The notes under the pieces: model-generated
Databases searched by the model: none
Seen by the model: the letters and a program-made list of their open reading frames with translations, nothing else
What the model was told of the DNA's origin: nothing
Program-made: the position numbers and the translations under genes
Part shown: positions 39,329 through 48,100 of the stretch, in pieces
Layout: each line of letters begins with the position of its first letter
Position numbering within the stretch: the stretch's first letter is position 1
NCBI GenBank assembly: GCA_018241665.1
Contig: JAFEDK010000025.1
Span: 1 to 64,000, forward strand
Length of the DNA: 64,000 nt
Origin: Pseudomonadota bacterium
GTDB lineage: Bacteria; Pseudomonadota; Gammaproteobacteria; Burkholderiales; Rhodocyclaceae
Direction: 5' to 3'

Positions 39329-39601
39329 ATGGCACGGATGGTCAACTGTGTGAAGCTCGGCCGTGAGGCCGAAGGTCTGGATCTGCCGCCGATTCCCGGC
39401 GAGCTCGGCAAGAAGGTCTTCGAGAATGTCTCCAAGGAAGGCTGGCAGCAGTGGGTCAAGCACCAGACCATGCTGATCAACGAGAACCGCCTGAACCTGA
39501 TGGATGCGCGTGCGCGCAAGTACCTGGCCGAGCAGATGGAGCGTTATTTCTTCGGTGGTGGTGCTGATCAGATCGGTGGCTACGTTCCGCCCAAGTCCTG
39601 A
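39329..39601 (+). CDS. yggX: Probable Fe(2+)-trafficking protein YggX
   Basis: YggX is a small cytoplasmic protein (90 residues) that protects Fe-S proteins against oxidative damage. The N-terminus '[18 protein letters not shown]' with its single conserved Cys, and '[19 protein letters not shown]', are diagnostic. GAGGTG precedes the ATG. It is encoded alone, converging with the flagellar cluster 6 bases downstream. Confidence 0.97.
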   Translation: MARMVNCVKLGREAEGLDLPPIPGELGKKVFENVSKEGWQQWVKHQTMLINENRLNLMDARARKYLAEQMERYFFGGGADQIGGYVPPKS

Positions 39602-39607
39602 GGCGGT

Positions 39608-39934
39608 TCAGCCCTGTACTGTCTGTGCGGCCCCGGGAAACGGGGCCGCTGTCTTTTGGGCGCCCTGTTCCAGGCTGTACAGCCAGGCCAGCAGTTCGGC
39701 TACCGCCACGTAGAGTTCAGGCGGGATGCGGGCGTCCAGGTCCACCTGCATCAGCAGGGCGACCAATTCCGGGGATTCGTGTACATAAACCCCGGCCTCC
39801 TTGGCCCGGGCAATGATCTCCGCGGCAATCAGGCCCCGCCCCTTGGCCACGACCGTTGGTGCCGAGGCATTGGCGTTGTAAGCCAGCGCAACGGCTTCGG
39901 CACGGACCTCCGACGGTGCTTCGGGGCGGTTCAC
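39608..39934 (-). CDS. Stand-alone FlhB C-terminal-domain protein (FlhB-like)
   Basis: This 108-residue protein matches only the cytoplasmic C-terminal part of the flagellar export switch FlhB. 'AVALAYNANASAPTVVAKGRGLIAAEI' corresponds to the segment right after the FlhB autocleavage site; the N-P-T-H cleavage motif and the membrane domain are absent. Its ATG overlaps the fliK-like stop (ATGA), so it is coupled to the hook-length gene. Such FlhB-like proteins can stand in for the cleaved FlhB tail in substrate switching; the role here is inferred. Confidence 0.85.
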   Translation of the reverse strand: MNRPEAPSEVRAEAVALAYNANASAPTVVAKGRGLIAAEIIARAKEAGVYVHESPELVALLMQVDLDARIPPELYVAVAELLAWLYSLEQGAQKTAAPFPGAAQTVQG

Positions 39935-41091
39935 TGGGTGCTCCTGAGCTCGGCCACCAGCCCGGTGAGCGGCACATTGGCCGCGGCCAATGCGTCGGCA
40001 AGGCGGGGCTCGCCAGATTGCAGGGCCTCACGGGTCGCGTTGTCATCGGCGAGCAGGCGCACGGCGATGCCAGCCGGAGTCAGGTGCAGGCGGGCCTCGA
40101 TACCGCCGAGGCTCGGCAGCGTCAGGCGCAGGGTCGAGTTCCAGTAAGGTTCTGGCTCCTCTTCACCGTCATGGGCCCCCCGTTCGTCGGCGGACGGATC
40201 CTCGATCTCCCATTCCATCATCTGCCCTGGCCAGATCTGCCCCTGCCACACGGCTTGATGGGTGGCGAGGGTGTCCAGTTGCTGATGCACGATGGGCAGC
40301 AATTTCTCTGCGATTGGTGCGGCGTTGTCGGCTTTTCCACCAGCCAGGAGGGCGTTTGCCTGGCTGGAAGTGCTTTCGGAGGCGCTACCGATGCCGGCTT
40401 CCCGGCCAGGCGAGAGCGTGGCCTGCACCTCGGGCGGAAGCACGCCGGCCGGCGTGTTGCCGGGCTGGGGGGCGCTCGTGGGCAACTGGGGTGTGGCCGG
40501 CATGCTGCCTTGGGGCTCCCGGCGCAGGGCAGTGGTGTCCAGTTGGCCGGACAGCCAGCGGGCCTGGTGGGCTTCGTAGAACAAGCCGCTCTCGGTGACT
40601 GCGGTGCCCAACTGACCGGCCAACTGGCTTGCTGCGGCCTGAGTCTGCGGTGCTGCCGGCAGCAGGGGCTGACCGCCGTTGAGGCTGGCACTGGGGACTG
40701 AGGGTTGGCCGGTCAGCAGGAAGCTGATCAGCTTGCCGGTCTGGCTGAGGGCTGCCTGGCTCGGGACGGCGGCCGTCTCGCCACTGGGCTGGGCCAGGGT
40801 GGCCATCACGGCCTGAGGCGTGACCTTGCTGACGATCAGTTCGAGGGTGTCGCCTGCTTTAACCGACTGGGGGAGCGACAGGATCACTTCACGGCCGTCG
40901 ATGCGGGCGTGGTAGGTGTTGTCCTGGGCGATGGCCTGGAGCGTTGCGGTGATGCGTTGCCCCGGCGTGAAGTCGGGCAGGATCGAGGTGACGGCCCTGA
41001 CACGGGCTGTCGGGGCAACGGTGGGCTCGCCGGAAAAAAAACTCGCTTCGGTGAGCATCCGCAAACGGGAGGCGAGGTCGCCAGGAATCAT
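39931..41091 (-). CDS. fliK: FliK-like flagellar hook-length control protein
   Basis: This 386-residue protein has a Gln/Ala/Pro-rich variable middle and a conserved C-terminal domain ('TLRLTLPSLGGIEARLHLTPAGIAVRLLADD', 'LTGLVAELR') of the FliK/FlhB-interacting type. FliK measures hook length and switches export from hook to filament proteins. An N-terminal beta-rich segment (about 60-130) precedes the variable part. Its place after fliT and its coupling to an FlhB-like gene fit that role. A second FliK elsewhere in the genome is possible, because this locus is the filament-cap cluster rather than the hook cluster. Confidence 0.8.
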   Translation of the reverse strand: MIPGDLASRLRMLTEASFFSGEPTVAPTARVRAVTSILPDFTPGQRITATLQAIAQDNTYHARIDGREVILSLPQSVKAGDTLELIVSKVTPQAVMATLAQPSGETAAVPSQAALSQTGKLISFLLTGQPSVPSASLNGGQPLLPAAPQTQAAASQLAGQLGTAVTESGLFYEAHQARWLSGQLDTTALRREPQGSMPATPQLPTSAPQPGNTPAGVLPPEVQATLSPGREAGIGSASESTSSQANALLAGGKADNAAPIAEKLLPIVHQQLDTLATHQAVWQGQIWPGQMMEWEIEDPSADERGAHDGEEEPEPYWNSTLRLTLPSLGGIEARLHLTPAGIAVRLLADDNATREALQSGEPRLADALAAANVPLTGLVAELRSTQ

Positions 41092-41118
41092 GGTGAGACC
41101 ACCTGCCTGCCCGGGCGT

Positions 41119-41463
41119 TTAGCTCTGGTCGGGCTCGCCGTAGGCCTTGCGCACGTTCCGTTCGCGCGTGCCGCCAGAGAGCAGCTGGCGTACGTTGTCC
41201 ATCCAGGGCTCGGTATGGACGCGCACTTCCTTGTCATCGTCCAAGATGCGGCGAATGAGCGCCATCTTCTTTTGTCGCTCGTCTTCGGACATGCGTTTCT
41301 GGCGCGCCGGAAAGGCCAGTGCCTCTTCGACACCAAGACGGTCGCGCAGGGAGGCAACCTGCTTTTCGAGGCGGGAAAGGCGATCCCAGTCGTTGGCGCG
41401 GGCCGCATCGACCATCTCGGTCGAATAGGTGCTCATTTGTTCCAGCAGGGCAAGGGAGCTCAT
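41119..41463 (-). CDS. fliT: Flagellar protein FliT (FliD export chaperone)
   Basis: This is a small all-helical protein of 114 residues. 'YSTEMVDAARANDWDRLSRLEKQVASLRD' is typical of FliT, the cytoplasmic chaperone of the cap protein FliD. The C-terminal helix contains 'DNVRQLLSGGTR'. It lies 19 bases after fliS and 27 before fliK-like, in the usual fliD-fliS-fliT order. FliT sequences vary widely, so context carries weight. Confidence 0.88.
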   Translation of the reverse strand: MSSLALLEQMSTYSTEMVDAARANDWDRLSRLEKQVASLRDRLGVEEALAFPARQKRMSEDERQKKMALIRRILDDDKEVRVHTEPWMDNVRQLLSGGTRERNVRKAYGEPDQS

Positions 41464-41482
41464 GCAGATATCTCCGGCAGTC

Positions 41483-41896
41483 TTAACGGTTGGCCTGGTC
41501 GGGCGTGCCGATTTCTTCCCAGGCGCCTTTCAGTTCGGAAAGCAGTTTCGCGACTTCGTCGAGGGCCGGTTTGCTGTTGTGCAGGTTGGCGTAGATGAGT
41601 CGTTGCAGCATGTAGTCATACAGGGCGCCAAGGCGCTCGGCGAGATCTCCCCCCGCTTCGTAATCGAGACTGACCTTGAGGCCGTTGCCGATGATCTCGA
41701 TGGCGTGGGATATTGCCTTGCCCTTGGCGGGGACATTGTTGGACTCGAGCGCAGCCACTGCAGTACCGATCTGCAGCAGGGCGCCTTCGAAAAGCATCAG
41801 GATCAGCTTATGCGGATCGGCGGTGGAAACCCCGGTTTCGAAGCCGACTTCGCTGTAGGCGGCAGCGGCACGACGGGAGGCGAGGCCGAACGACAT
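41483..41896 (-). CDS. fliS: Flagellin export chaperone FliS
   Basis: A 137-residue helical-bundle chaperone that binds the flagellin C-terminus before export. 'AAAYSEVGFETGVSTADPHKLILMLFEGAL' and 'LYDYMLQRLIYANLHNSK' are family-defining. It sits 30 bases after fliD and before fliT on one transcript. Confidence 0.96.
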   Translation of the reverse strand: MSFGLASRRAAAAYSEVGFETGVSTADPHKLILMLFEGALLQIGTAVAALESNNVPAKGKAISHAIEIIGNGLKVSLDYEAGGDLAERLGALYDYMLQRLIYANLHNSKPALDEVAKLLSELKGAWEEIGTPDQANR

Positions 41897-41926
41897 TGTG
41901 TTCTCCGTTTGGATTGATCTTACGGC

Positions 41927-43330
41927 TTATTTGCTCAGCAGCGCGAGCTGTTGTGTGAGGTAGGTGCTCGTCGTGTTCATGCTTGCCATTGTTGTATCGA
42001 GGGCGGTGAACTGGGCCCGATAGGTCTGTTCAATCATGGTCAGCCGATTGTTGAGCGCGTCGATTTGCTTGCTGATGCTCTTGGTGCTGGCGGTCAGGCC
42101 ATCGGTGCGACTGGAGATGACCCCTCCGGTGCCCAGCAGGTCGGTAGTTGTTGTCTTCAGCGCGCTACCGTAGGCGCCAATTGCGGTTGCTACGGCGGAG
42201 AAGTCGGTACTGACGGCCTTGTCGAATTTCGTGCTGTCGACTGTTAGGCTGCCATCACTCTGGAAGGAGATGCCGAGGGAGCTCAGGGTCTTGTAGGCAT
42301 TGCCTGACAGGCTGGCGGGAGCGTTGGTCAGGGCTGAGCGAACTTGCGACTGGATGGTCCGCAGCGAGGTGTCTCCATTCAGGACGGCCGCGGTCTTGGT
42401 CGTCGCGTCGTAGGCCCCGAGGCTCTTGATCGACGAGTTCAGAGAGTTGTACGCCGTCACGAAGGTGTTCAGCTTGTCCTTCAGATCCGAGGTGTCACGG
42501 CTGACCGTCAGGGTTGTGGAGCCGGTCTTGCTGACCGTCAGGTCGATACCATCGAGTGCGTTCGAGATGGTATTGCCGCTGGTTGCAATCGAGACGCCCT
42601 GGATCTTGACGACGGCATCGGTTGCCGCCTGGGTTTGAGTAAAGGCGCTGCTTGCAGCAACGGGCGTGCCCGGATTGTTTTCATCGACGTAATTGGCCGG
42701 ATTGACAAACGTCGCCGTGCCGCCGAGGGTGATCTTGTTGGCGGTACCGCCGGTCGTGGCCGTTAGCAGCAGATTCTGCTTGCCGGTCGTGTCGGTGACG
42801 ATGGTCGCGCTGGCGCCCGCATTGGCGTTGTTGATCGCGTCACGAACGGCGGCAAGGGTGTTCTGGCTGCTGTCCAGGGTGATCGTGGACGTGGAGCCGG
42901 ATGCCAGGCTGATGGTCAGCGTGCGTGAGCTGTCCGCACCGAAGGTCAGCGCGCGGGCGCCGGCGCTGTAGGTCGTGTTCAGGGCCAGACGCTGATTGGT
43001 GGCCAGCGACGTGACGTCGATGGAGTAGGTGCCGGCAACGGCCGAATTGCTGGTTGTTGCCGATGCGATCGTGGAATCGGCAAAAGTCGCCTTGTAGGCG
43101 GAAAAAGATGCCGTTGCCGTCTGGCCGGTAGAGGGGGTGAGCGCCTTTGCGGCCGTCTGCAGGGACGACAGGGCGCTCTTCAGCGTACCGATGGCAGAGA
43201 TCTTTGATTGATAGCTGGTCTGCTGCTTCTGCAGTTGCGAGAGTGGTTGTCGCTCGATCGACATCAGGCCGGTGACCAGGGACTCGACATTGAGTCCGGA
43301 GCCGATGCCTGCAGATGAAATGGTTGCCAT
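41927..43330 (-). CDS. fliD: Flagellar filament cap protein FliD
   Basis: FliD (467 residues) caps the filament and folds incoming flagellin. The N-terminal 'GSGLNVESLVTGLMSIERQPLSQLQKQQTSYQSKISAIG' and the C-terminal heptad-rich 'RLTMIEQTYRAQFTALDTTMASMNTTSTYLTQQLA' are conserved. The middle is Ser/Thr/Ala-rich and variable. A sigma-54-type promoter about 90 bases upstream, and a terminator after flaG, indicate that fliD-fliS-fliT-fliK-like-flhB-like form their own transcript. Confidence 0.96.
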   Translation of the reverse strand: MATISSAGIGSGLNVESLVTGLMSIERQPLSQLQKQQTSYQSKISAIGTLKSALSSLQTAAKALTPSTGQTATASFSAYKATFADSTIASATTSNSAVAGTYSIDVTSLATNQRLALNTTYSAGARALTFGADSSRTLTISLASGSTSTITLDSSQNTLAAVRDAINNANAGASATIVTDTTGKQNLLLTATTGGTANKITLGGTATFVNPANYVDENNPGTPVAASSAFTQTQAATDAVVKIQGVSIATSGNTISNALDGIDLTVSKTGSTTLTVSRDTSDLKDKLNTFVTAYNSLNSSIKSLGAYDATTKTAAVLNGDTSLRTIQSQVRSALTNAPASLSGNAYKTLSSLGISFQSDGSLTVDSTKFDKAVSTDFSAVATAIGAYGSALKTTTTDLLGTGGVISSRTDGLTASTKSISKQIDALNNRLTMIEQTYRAQFTALDTTMASMNTTSTYLTQQLALLSK

Positions 43331-43420
43331 GATGCGCCCCCGTGAAGCTATGTTCCTGCTGTTTGCGATTACGGCCGATGCGCCAGAAACTTGAGCACGT
43401 CAGCGTGACTGCATTTGATC

Positions 43421-43437
43421 AGCATGGACCGTGCCAG
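43421..43437 (-). promoter_or_regulatory. Sigma-54 promoter of the fliD operon
   Basis: The minus strand reads CTGGCACG-GTCC-ATGCT, one mismatch from the TGGCACG-N4-TTGCW consensus, with correct GG/GC spacing. It lies 91 bases upstream of the fliD ATG, in the gap after the flaG terminator. Confidence 0.82.
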
Positions 43438-43455
43438 CCGGCAAGGGTTCCTTCC

Positions 43456-43483
43456 AGAAAAAAACCCACCTGCGGGGTGGGTT
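43456..43483 (-). terminator. Rho-independent terminator after flaG
   Basis: On the minus strand an 8-bp stem (AACCCACC with GGTGGGTT, loop of 5) is followed by a seven-base T run. It starts 26 bases after the flaG stop. Confidence 0.9.
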
Positions 43484-43508
43484 GGTGGTTCGCATGCCCG
43501 CACACGGG

Positions 43509-43901
43509 CTAGACTTTTTGCCTGACGAGCAGGCCCTGCAGTTTATCGAGGGCCTTGGCTATTGCCAGGACTTCTTCTGACGGAATCTGGCGGAGAACCT
43601 TCTTGGATTCCGTATCGACAACCTTTACCACGGTCGAACCTGTGTCCTCATCGATCGAGAACTGCAGGCTCTGTGCTGTCTGCTTGATGACGTCCTGGAT
43701 TTGCGTGACAGCCTGGGCCAACTGCTCAGACGTCAGTGGCGTGCTTCCGGCTTGTTCGACCTGGTTGGCGGCCTTCACTGCCTTGGGGTTGTCGCTAGGA
43801 GTTGCAGCATCGGCCTGACGGGTGCCGCCAACGCTGCTGGCCGGCCGTGCCGGCGGCGAATACTGCTGCGCTGCGCCGGGTCCGACGGGTTGAATGCTCA
43901 T
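43509..43901 (-). CDS. flaG: Flagellar protein FlaG
   Basis: This 130-residue protein has a low-complexity start (Pro/Ala/Gln) and the conserved C-terminal FlaG domain: 'LQFSIDEDTGSTVVKVVDTESKKVLRQIPSEEVLAIAKAL'. FlaG influences filament length. It lies between fliC and fliD as usual. A strong stem-loop separates it from fliC, so it is probably expressed at a lower level by read-through. Confidence 0.95.
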   Translation of the reverse strand: MSIQPVGPGAAQQYSPPARPASSVGGTRQADAATPSDNPKAVKAANQVEQAGSTPLTSEQLAQAVTQIQDVIKQTAQSLQFSIDEDTGSTVVKVVDTESKKVLRQIPSEEVLAIAKALDKLQGLLVRQKV

Positions 43902-43924
43902 GATGATCTCCTAATTGTGCAGAG

Positions 43925-43952
43925 GGCGCCGCGCCTGTCATGGCGCGGCGCC
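43925..43952 (-). terminator. Strong stem-loop after fliC (partial terminator or mRNA stabiliser)
   Basis: GGCGCCGCGCC and GGCGCGGCGCC form a perfect 11-bp stem with a 6-base loop, between the fliC stop and flaG. There is no T run behind it, so a role in stabilising abundant fliC mRNA, with some termination, is more likely than full termination. Confidence 0.65.
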
Positions 43953-43979
43953 TGCTGCGGCGAACAACTCTAAGTGCGT

Positions 43980-44828
43980 TTAGCGCAGGAGCGACAGCAC
44001 GTTATTGGGCATGCTGTTGGCCTGGGCCACCATTGCGGTGCCGGCTTGCTGCAGGATCTGGCCGCGGGTCATGTTGGCGGTCTCCTGGGCAAAGTCAGCA
44101 TCCATGATGCGGCCGCGGGACGACTTGGCGTTCTCGGACGCAACCTGCAGGGTTTGCACGACGGACGAAAAGCGGTTCTGTACGGCACCCCAGTTGGCAC
44201 GGGCGGTGTTCAGCGTGTCGATGGCTGCGTCGATCGACGCGATCGCGGATTGTGCCGCGCTGGTGCTGGCGGAAATGCCGGAGCCGGACAGGGCGCCCGC
44301 TGTGGTGGAGCCGAATGTGGCGCTGGACAGGCCAACCTGGGCGCTGGTCACGGAGATCGAGTCGGTGGAGGCAGTGCCTGCACCCACCTGGAAGGTGAAG
44401 GAAACGCCAGAACCTAGAACGCTTTGGCCGTTGAAGGTCGTGCCGCCCACGACACGGGCGATTTCCTGGTTAAGCTGCTGGAATTCGAGGTCCAGACTGG
44501 AGCGGTCGCCACTGGTGTAGGTGCCGTTGGCAGCCTGGACTGCCAGCTCGCGCATCCGCTGCAGGTTATCGGTAATGGCCTGCATCGCGCTTTCAGCGGT
44601 CTGCGCCATGGAGATGCCGTCGTTGGCGTTGCGGATTGCAACGTCAAAGCCCTTGGCTTGGGAGTTCATGCGGTCGGCAATGGCCAGACCGGCGGCGTCA
44701 TCTGCCGAGCTGTTGATGCGCAGGCCAGAGGACAGGCGTTGAACGGCCTTGGACAGGCCTGCCTGGGATGCGGACAGATTGCGTTGCGCATTCAGCGACA
44801 TCGCATTGGTGTTGATTGTGGCAGCCAT
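43980..44828 (-). CDS. fliC: Flagellin
   Basis: A 282-residue flagellin, short for the family because the surface-exposed middle is reduced. The conserved D0/D1 ends are intact: 'INTNAMSLNAQRNLSASQ', 'RLSSGLRINSSADDAAGLAIADR' and C-terminal 'ILQQAGTAMVAQANSMPNNVLSLLR'. The middle (about 155-205) is rich in Ser, Thr and Gly and so offers many possible O-glycosylation sites. AAGGAGAA precedes the ATG. Two sigma-28-type promoters lie upstream, and a nine-gene glycan operon ends just upstream on the same strand. It is the only flagellin gene in the window. Confidence 0.97.
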   Translation of the reverse strand: MAATINTNAMSLNAQRNLSASQAGLSKAVQRLSSGLRINSSADDAAGLAIADRMNSQAKGFDVAIRNANDGISMAQTAESAMQAITDNLQRMRELAVQAANGTYTSGDRSSLDLEFQQLNQEIARVVGGTTFNGQSVLGSGVSFTFQVGAGTASTDSISVTSAQVGLSSATFGSTTAGALSGSGISASTSAAQSAIASIDAAIDTLNTARANWGAVQNRFSSVVQTLQVASENAKSSRGRIMDADFAQETANMTRGQILQQAGTAMVAQANSMPNNVLSLLR

Positions 44829-44922
44829 TTTGGTTCTCCTTCATTCCGTTCAAGACATAAGCGTTCGGCCTAACTTTGGTTCGCCTTGCCCGGTGAGTGT
44901 AAGGCAACCGCTGTTGAGACCA

Positions 44923-44949
44923 TTAACGGGATGAGCCGCAAAGACTTTA
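44923..44949 (-). promoter_or_regulatory. Proximal sigma-28 promoter of fliC
   Basis: On the minus strand TAAAGTCT-N11-CCCGTTAA is close to the FliA consensus TAAAGTTT-N11-GCCGATAA (7/8 and 6/8). It would give a 5' leader of about 85 bases. Confidence 0.75.
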
Positions 44950-45016
44950 GAAAAATATGTTGACTTTTTTCAATTGTTTGTTTGGGTGATCTTGGCGGAT
45001 TGCCGCTTGGCTAGTG

Positions 45017-45043
45017 ATAGCGGCCGAAACACGCAAAGCTTTA
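45017..45043 (-). promoter_or_regulatory. Distal sigma-28 promoter upstream of fliC
   Basis: On the minus strand TAAAGCTT-N11-GCCGCTAT fits the FliA consensus (7/8 and 6/8) with exact spacing, 94 bases upstream of the proximal site. It lies after the end of the glycan operon, so it can only drive fliC. Confidence 0.7.
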
Positions 45044-45072
45044 GGGTGAAAATGCGACTTCCGCACATTTTC

Positions 45073-45101
45073 CCCAGCCATCGATATGCTCGATGGCTGG
45101 G
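45073..45101 (-). terminator. Stem-loop at the end of the glycan operon
   Basis: CCCAGCCATCGA and TCGATGGCTGGG form a perfect 12-bp stem with loop of 5, starting 13 bases after the last gene of the operon. It lacks a T run, so it may be a weak terminator or a 3'-end stabiliser. Confidence 0.6.
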
Positions 45102-45113
45102 CTTGGTTAGCCT

Positions 45114-48100
45114 TCAGGAACCGTAGGCCGCGAACCAGCTCGCGGTGTGGTTCTCCAGGACGAAGCCGTCCTTGACCCATTGCTGGAGGGTCAGGCCGGC
45201 CTGCTGCAGGGCTTCCGGTTCCGCGAGTTGTTCGCGGATGGTGCGGATCCACAGCTCGGGATCGTTGCGCAGGCGTGTCACGGGAGCGTTCTGGTACGGG
45301 AAGATATCCGTGCAGATCACCGGCCAGCCCATGATTCCGTATTCAAGTAGCCGCAGGTTGCTCTTGGCCTCGTTGAAGGGGTGGATTTCCAGCGGGGCGA
45401 TCGCCAGGTCCAGATCCATGTCGGCGAGGGCCTGGGGGTACTTGCGGTAGTCGAGCTCGTAGCCGCGGTCTTCATGGACGAAAGGTTTGAGCGCATCCGG
45501 GCACATGCCCATGAAGATCCAGTCCACCTCATTGGCCAGCGCTTCGACCACCGGATAAATGAGCTCCAAGTCGCCATGGTGTTGCTGGGCGCCGGCCCAG
45601 CCGACACGGGGCTTGCGACGAGGCTTCCTCGGTGGTGCCGCATCGCCCCACAGGGACCATTCCAGCGTGTTCGGCATGATCCGGATGTCCCCGATCATGT
45701 CGGCACATAGGTCAGCCAGCGGCGGCGTGCTGACAATGGCCCGGTCTACCATGGACAGGTTGCGGCGCAGACGCTGGCGGCCGTCCTTGTAGCCGTTCTT
45801 GTAGAGGGGGTGTTTCCTCGGCAGGTCGGTGACCAGGTCGTCGATCGTCAGGATGCGTCGCAGCTTGGGAAAGTGCTGCACATAGCCGGCCAGCGCATCG
45901 CTCTGCATGTCGTCGAGGGGCTGGTGCATGATCAGCACGTCGGGTGCGGCGCGGGCTATTTCGATGGGGGTCAGGATCCGCATGGAGAAGGCCTTCGGCG
46001 GCTCGCTGATCATGGTGTGTGCGAGGCCGGCCTGGCTGATGCTGCGCAAGGGCGCGCGCAGTCGGTATTCACCTGCTCCGCCCGGTACCGGCGTGGCAAG
46101 GATGCGCGGCCGGTCATGGAAGTTCGTGTCCCAGTCGATGGGCGTGATGTGGTCCGGCTTGTAGGGGATTGCCAGGCTGAGGTTGCGGTTGTAGGCCGCA
46201 TCGTTGGCGAGGCGTGACATCCACTCAGAGAACAGCGTGTCGGTGGCCTTTTGGGCGGCTTGCAGGTCGGCCAGCTTGCCTTCCGGCTTGCGTTGCCGTG
46301 CAGCGAGCGAAACACTGTTGTAGTGAACCAGCGTTGTATATGGCGTCCACACGATCTTGTGGCCTTGCTCGCCGGCGCGCAGGCAGAAATCGAGGGCACC
46401 ATGGAAGAGCGGGTAGGTCCGGCCGTCAATTCCATTCAGCTGCACGAATACGCTGCGGCGCACCAGAAGCGCCGAACCGCTTGCCGCGCTGAGGTTCTGG
46501 TCGCACAGCGCCCGTCCCATATAGCCGGGTTCATCGATGTCGGCATTGTTGTTCCAGGGACTGCCCGCCACGCCATACAGGCCGAGGATGGTGCCGGCGT
46601 CCTGTACCTTGGCCGTTTCGGGATAGGTCAGGCGGGGAGCCACGATGGCGACTTCCGGGCGCTGGGCGAAGGCCATCAGTCGATCAAGCCAGTCGTCCTG
46701 GACGATGTGGGTGTCGTTGTCGAGGAAGAACAGGTAGTCACCGGCAGCCGCTGAGGCGCCGGTATTCACGCTGGCAGCCCAGCTGAACTCGCCCGGGCAG
46801 GAAAGCACCCGCGCAGGATGACCCTGCGCATTCTCCTGCAGGGTGTTCAGATACTTGATGGTATCCGGATCGCTGCTGTCGTTATCGACGACGATGATTT
46901 CGTAGTTCGGATAGCTCGTCCGCTCCTCGATGCCTTCGATGAGGGGGCGCAGGTACTCTTCCCTGTCCCGTGTCGGAATGATGATGCTGACGAGCGGTAC
47001 GCCGGGCCACTGATACTGGACCCGCCGGGTACCGAACACGGCGCCATCAAGGATGTCGGCGGTCAGCGCGCGCCGGGCCAGGTGGTCCTGCAGGGCGCTT
47101 TTTTCGGCTTCGGGGGATAGGGAGCGTCGGGTCTGCCGGGACAGGTGGGCGAGGACTTGGCTGATATGGCCGACTGCGTGCTCCCCTTCCTGGTCGAGGA
47201 CGCGCAGGGACAGGTCGTAGTTCTCGGCCCCCCTATGCGTGCCATAGCGGCCGCTGGACAGGAAGCTTTCCTTGGCTACCAGTACCAGGCTGCCGAAGTA
47301 GGCTTGTGAGCGCAGCAGGTCGAGATTGACGTCGGGCTTGAACAGCGGGTCGGTGTAGCTGCCGTCTTCCTGCAGCGTGTCCTCGTCGCAGTAGATGAGC
47401 TTCCAGTCGGGACGGGCGTTGATGTAGTCGGCGATGACCTGCAGCGCATGGGGTTCGAGGACCAGTCCGGGTTCGATACGGGCGAGCCAGGTGCCGGGCG
47501 AGGCCGCGGCCATCTCGTCGACCACGTAGTCGATGTGGGCGGCGTCGCGCAGGGATAGCCACTGTACGTTGGGCGCATCGGCGAGGCCTTCCGGCGCCGG
47601 CAGGTCCGTGACGACGGTCAGCAGCCAGTTGGTGTAGAGCTGGGGCGGGAGGCTGTCCAGCGTGTCGGCCAGTAGCGATTCCTCGCCGGGGTACAGCGCC
47701 AGCAGCAGGTGGATGCCTGGTTGCTGGTTCCAGGTGAGCACCATCCGTTCGGCGAGGACTTGGGCATCGATTTCCTGGAGTGTCTGGCGCGAGCGCCAGA
47801 CGGCATAGTTGTGCCGGTCGGTCTCTTCAGCGCTCTTGTCGGTCTCGCCTGCAAGGTCGTTCTTGTCCGCGCTGCGAGCGGCGTTCTTCGCGCTCTGGCG
47901 GGCCTCTTCGAAGCGCGTGAGTAATTGGGAACGGGCTTGGCGGATGTCGAGGTCGCCGGTTGGGTGGAGCGCGTAAACGGCCTGATACAGTTCCGGCAGG
48001 CGGCCTTGTTCCCGCTCCAACATGTGGCTGCCGGCGGCATTGATGCGCGTACGCACCTCCACGGTGGTGTGGCGGATATGGAAGAAAGGAAGTGCGTCCG

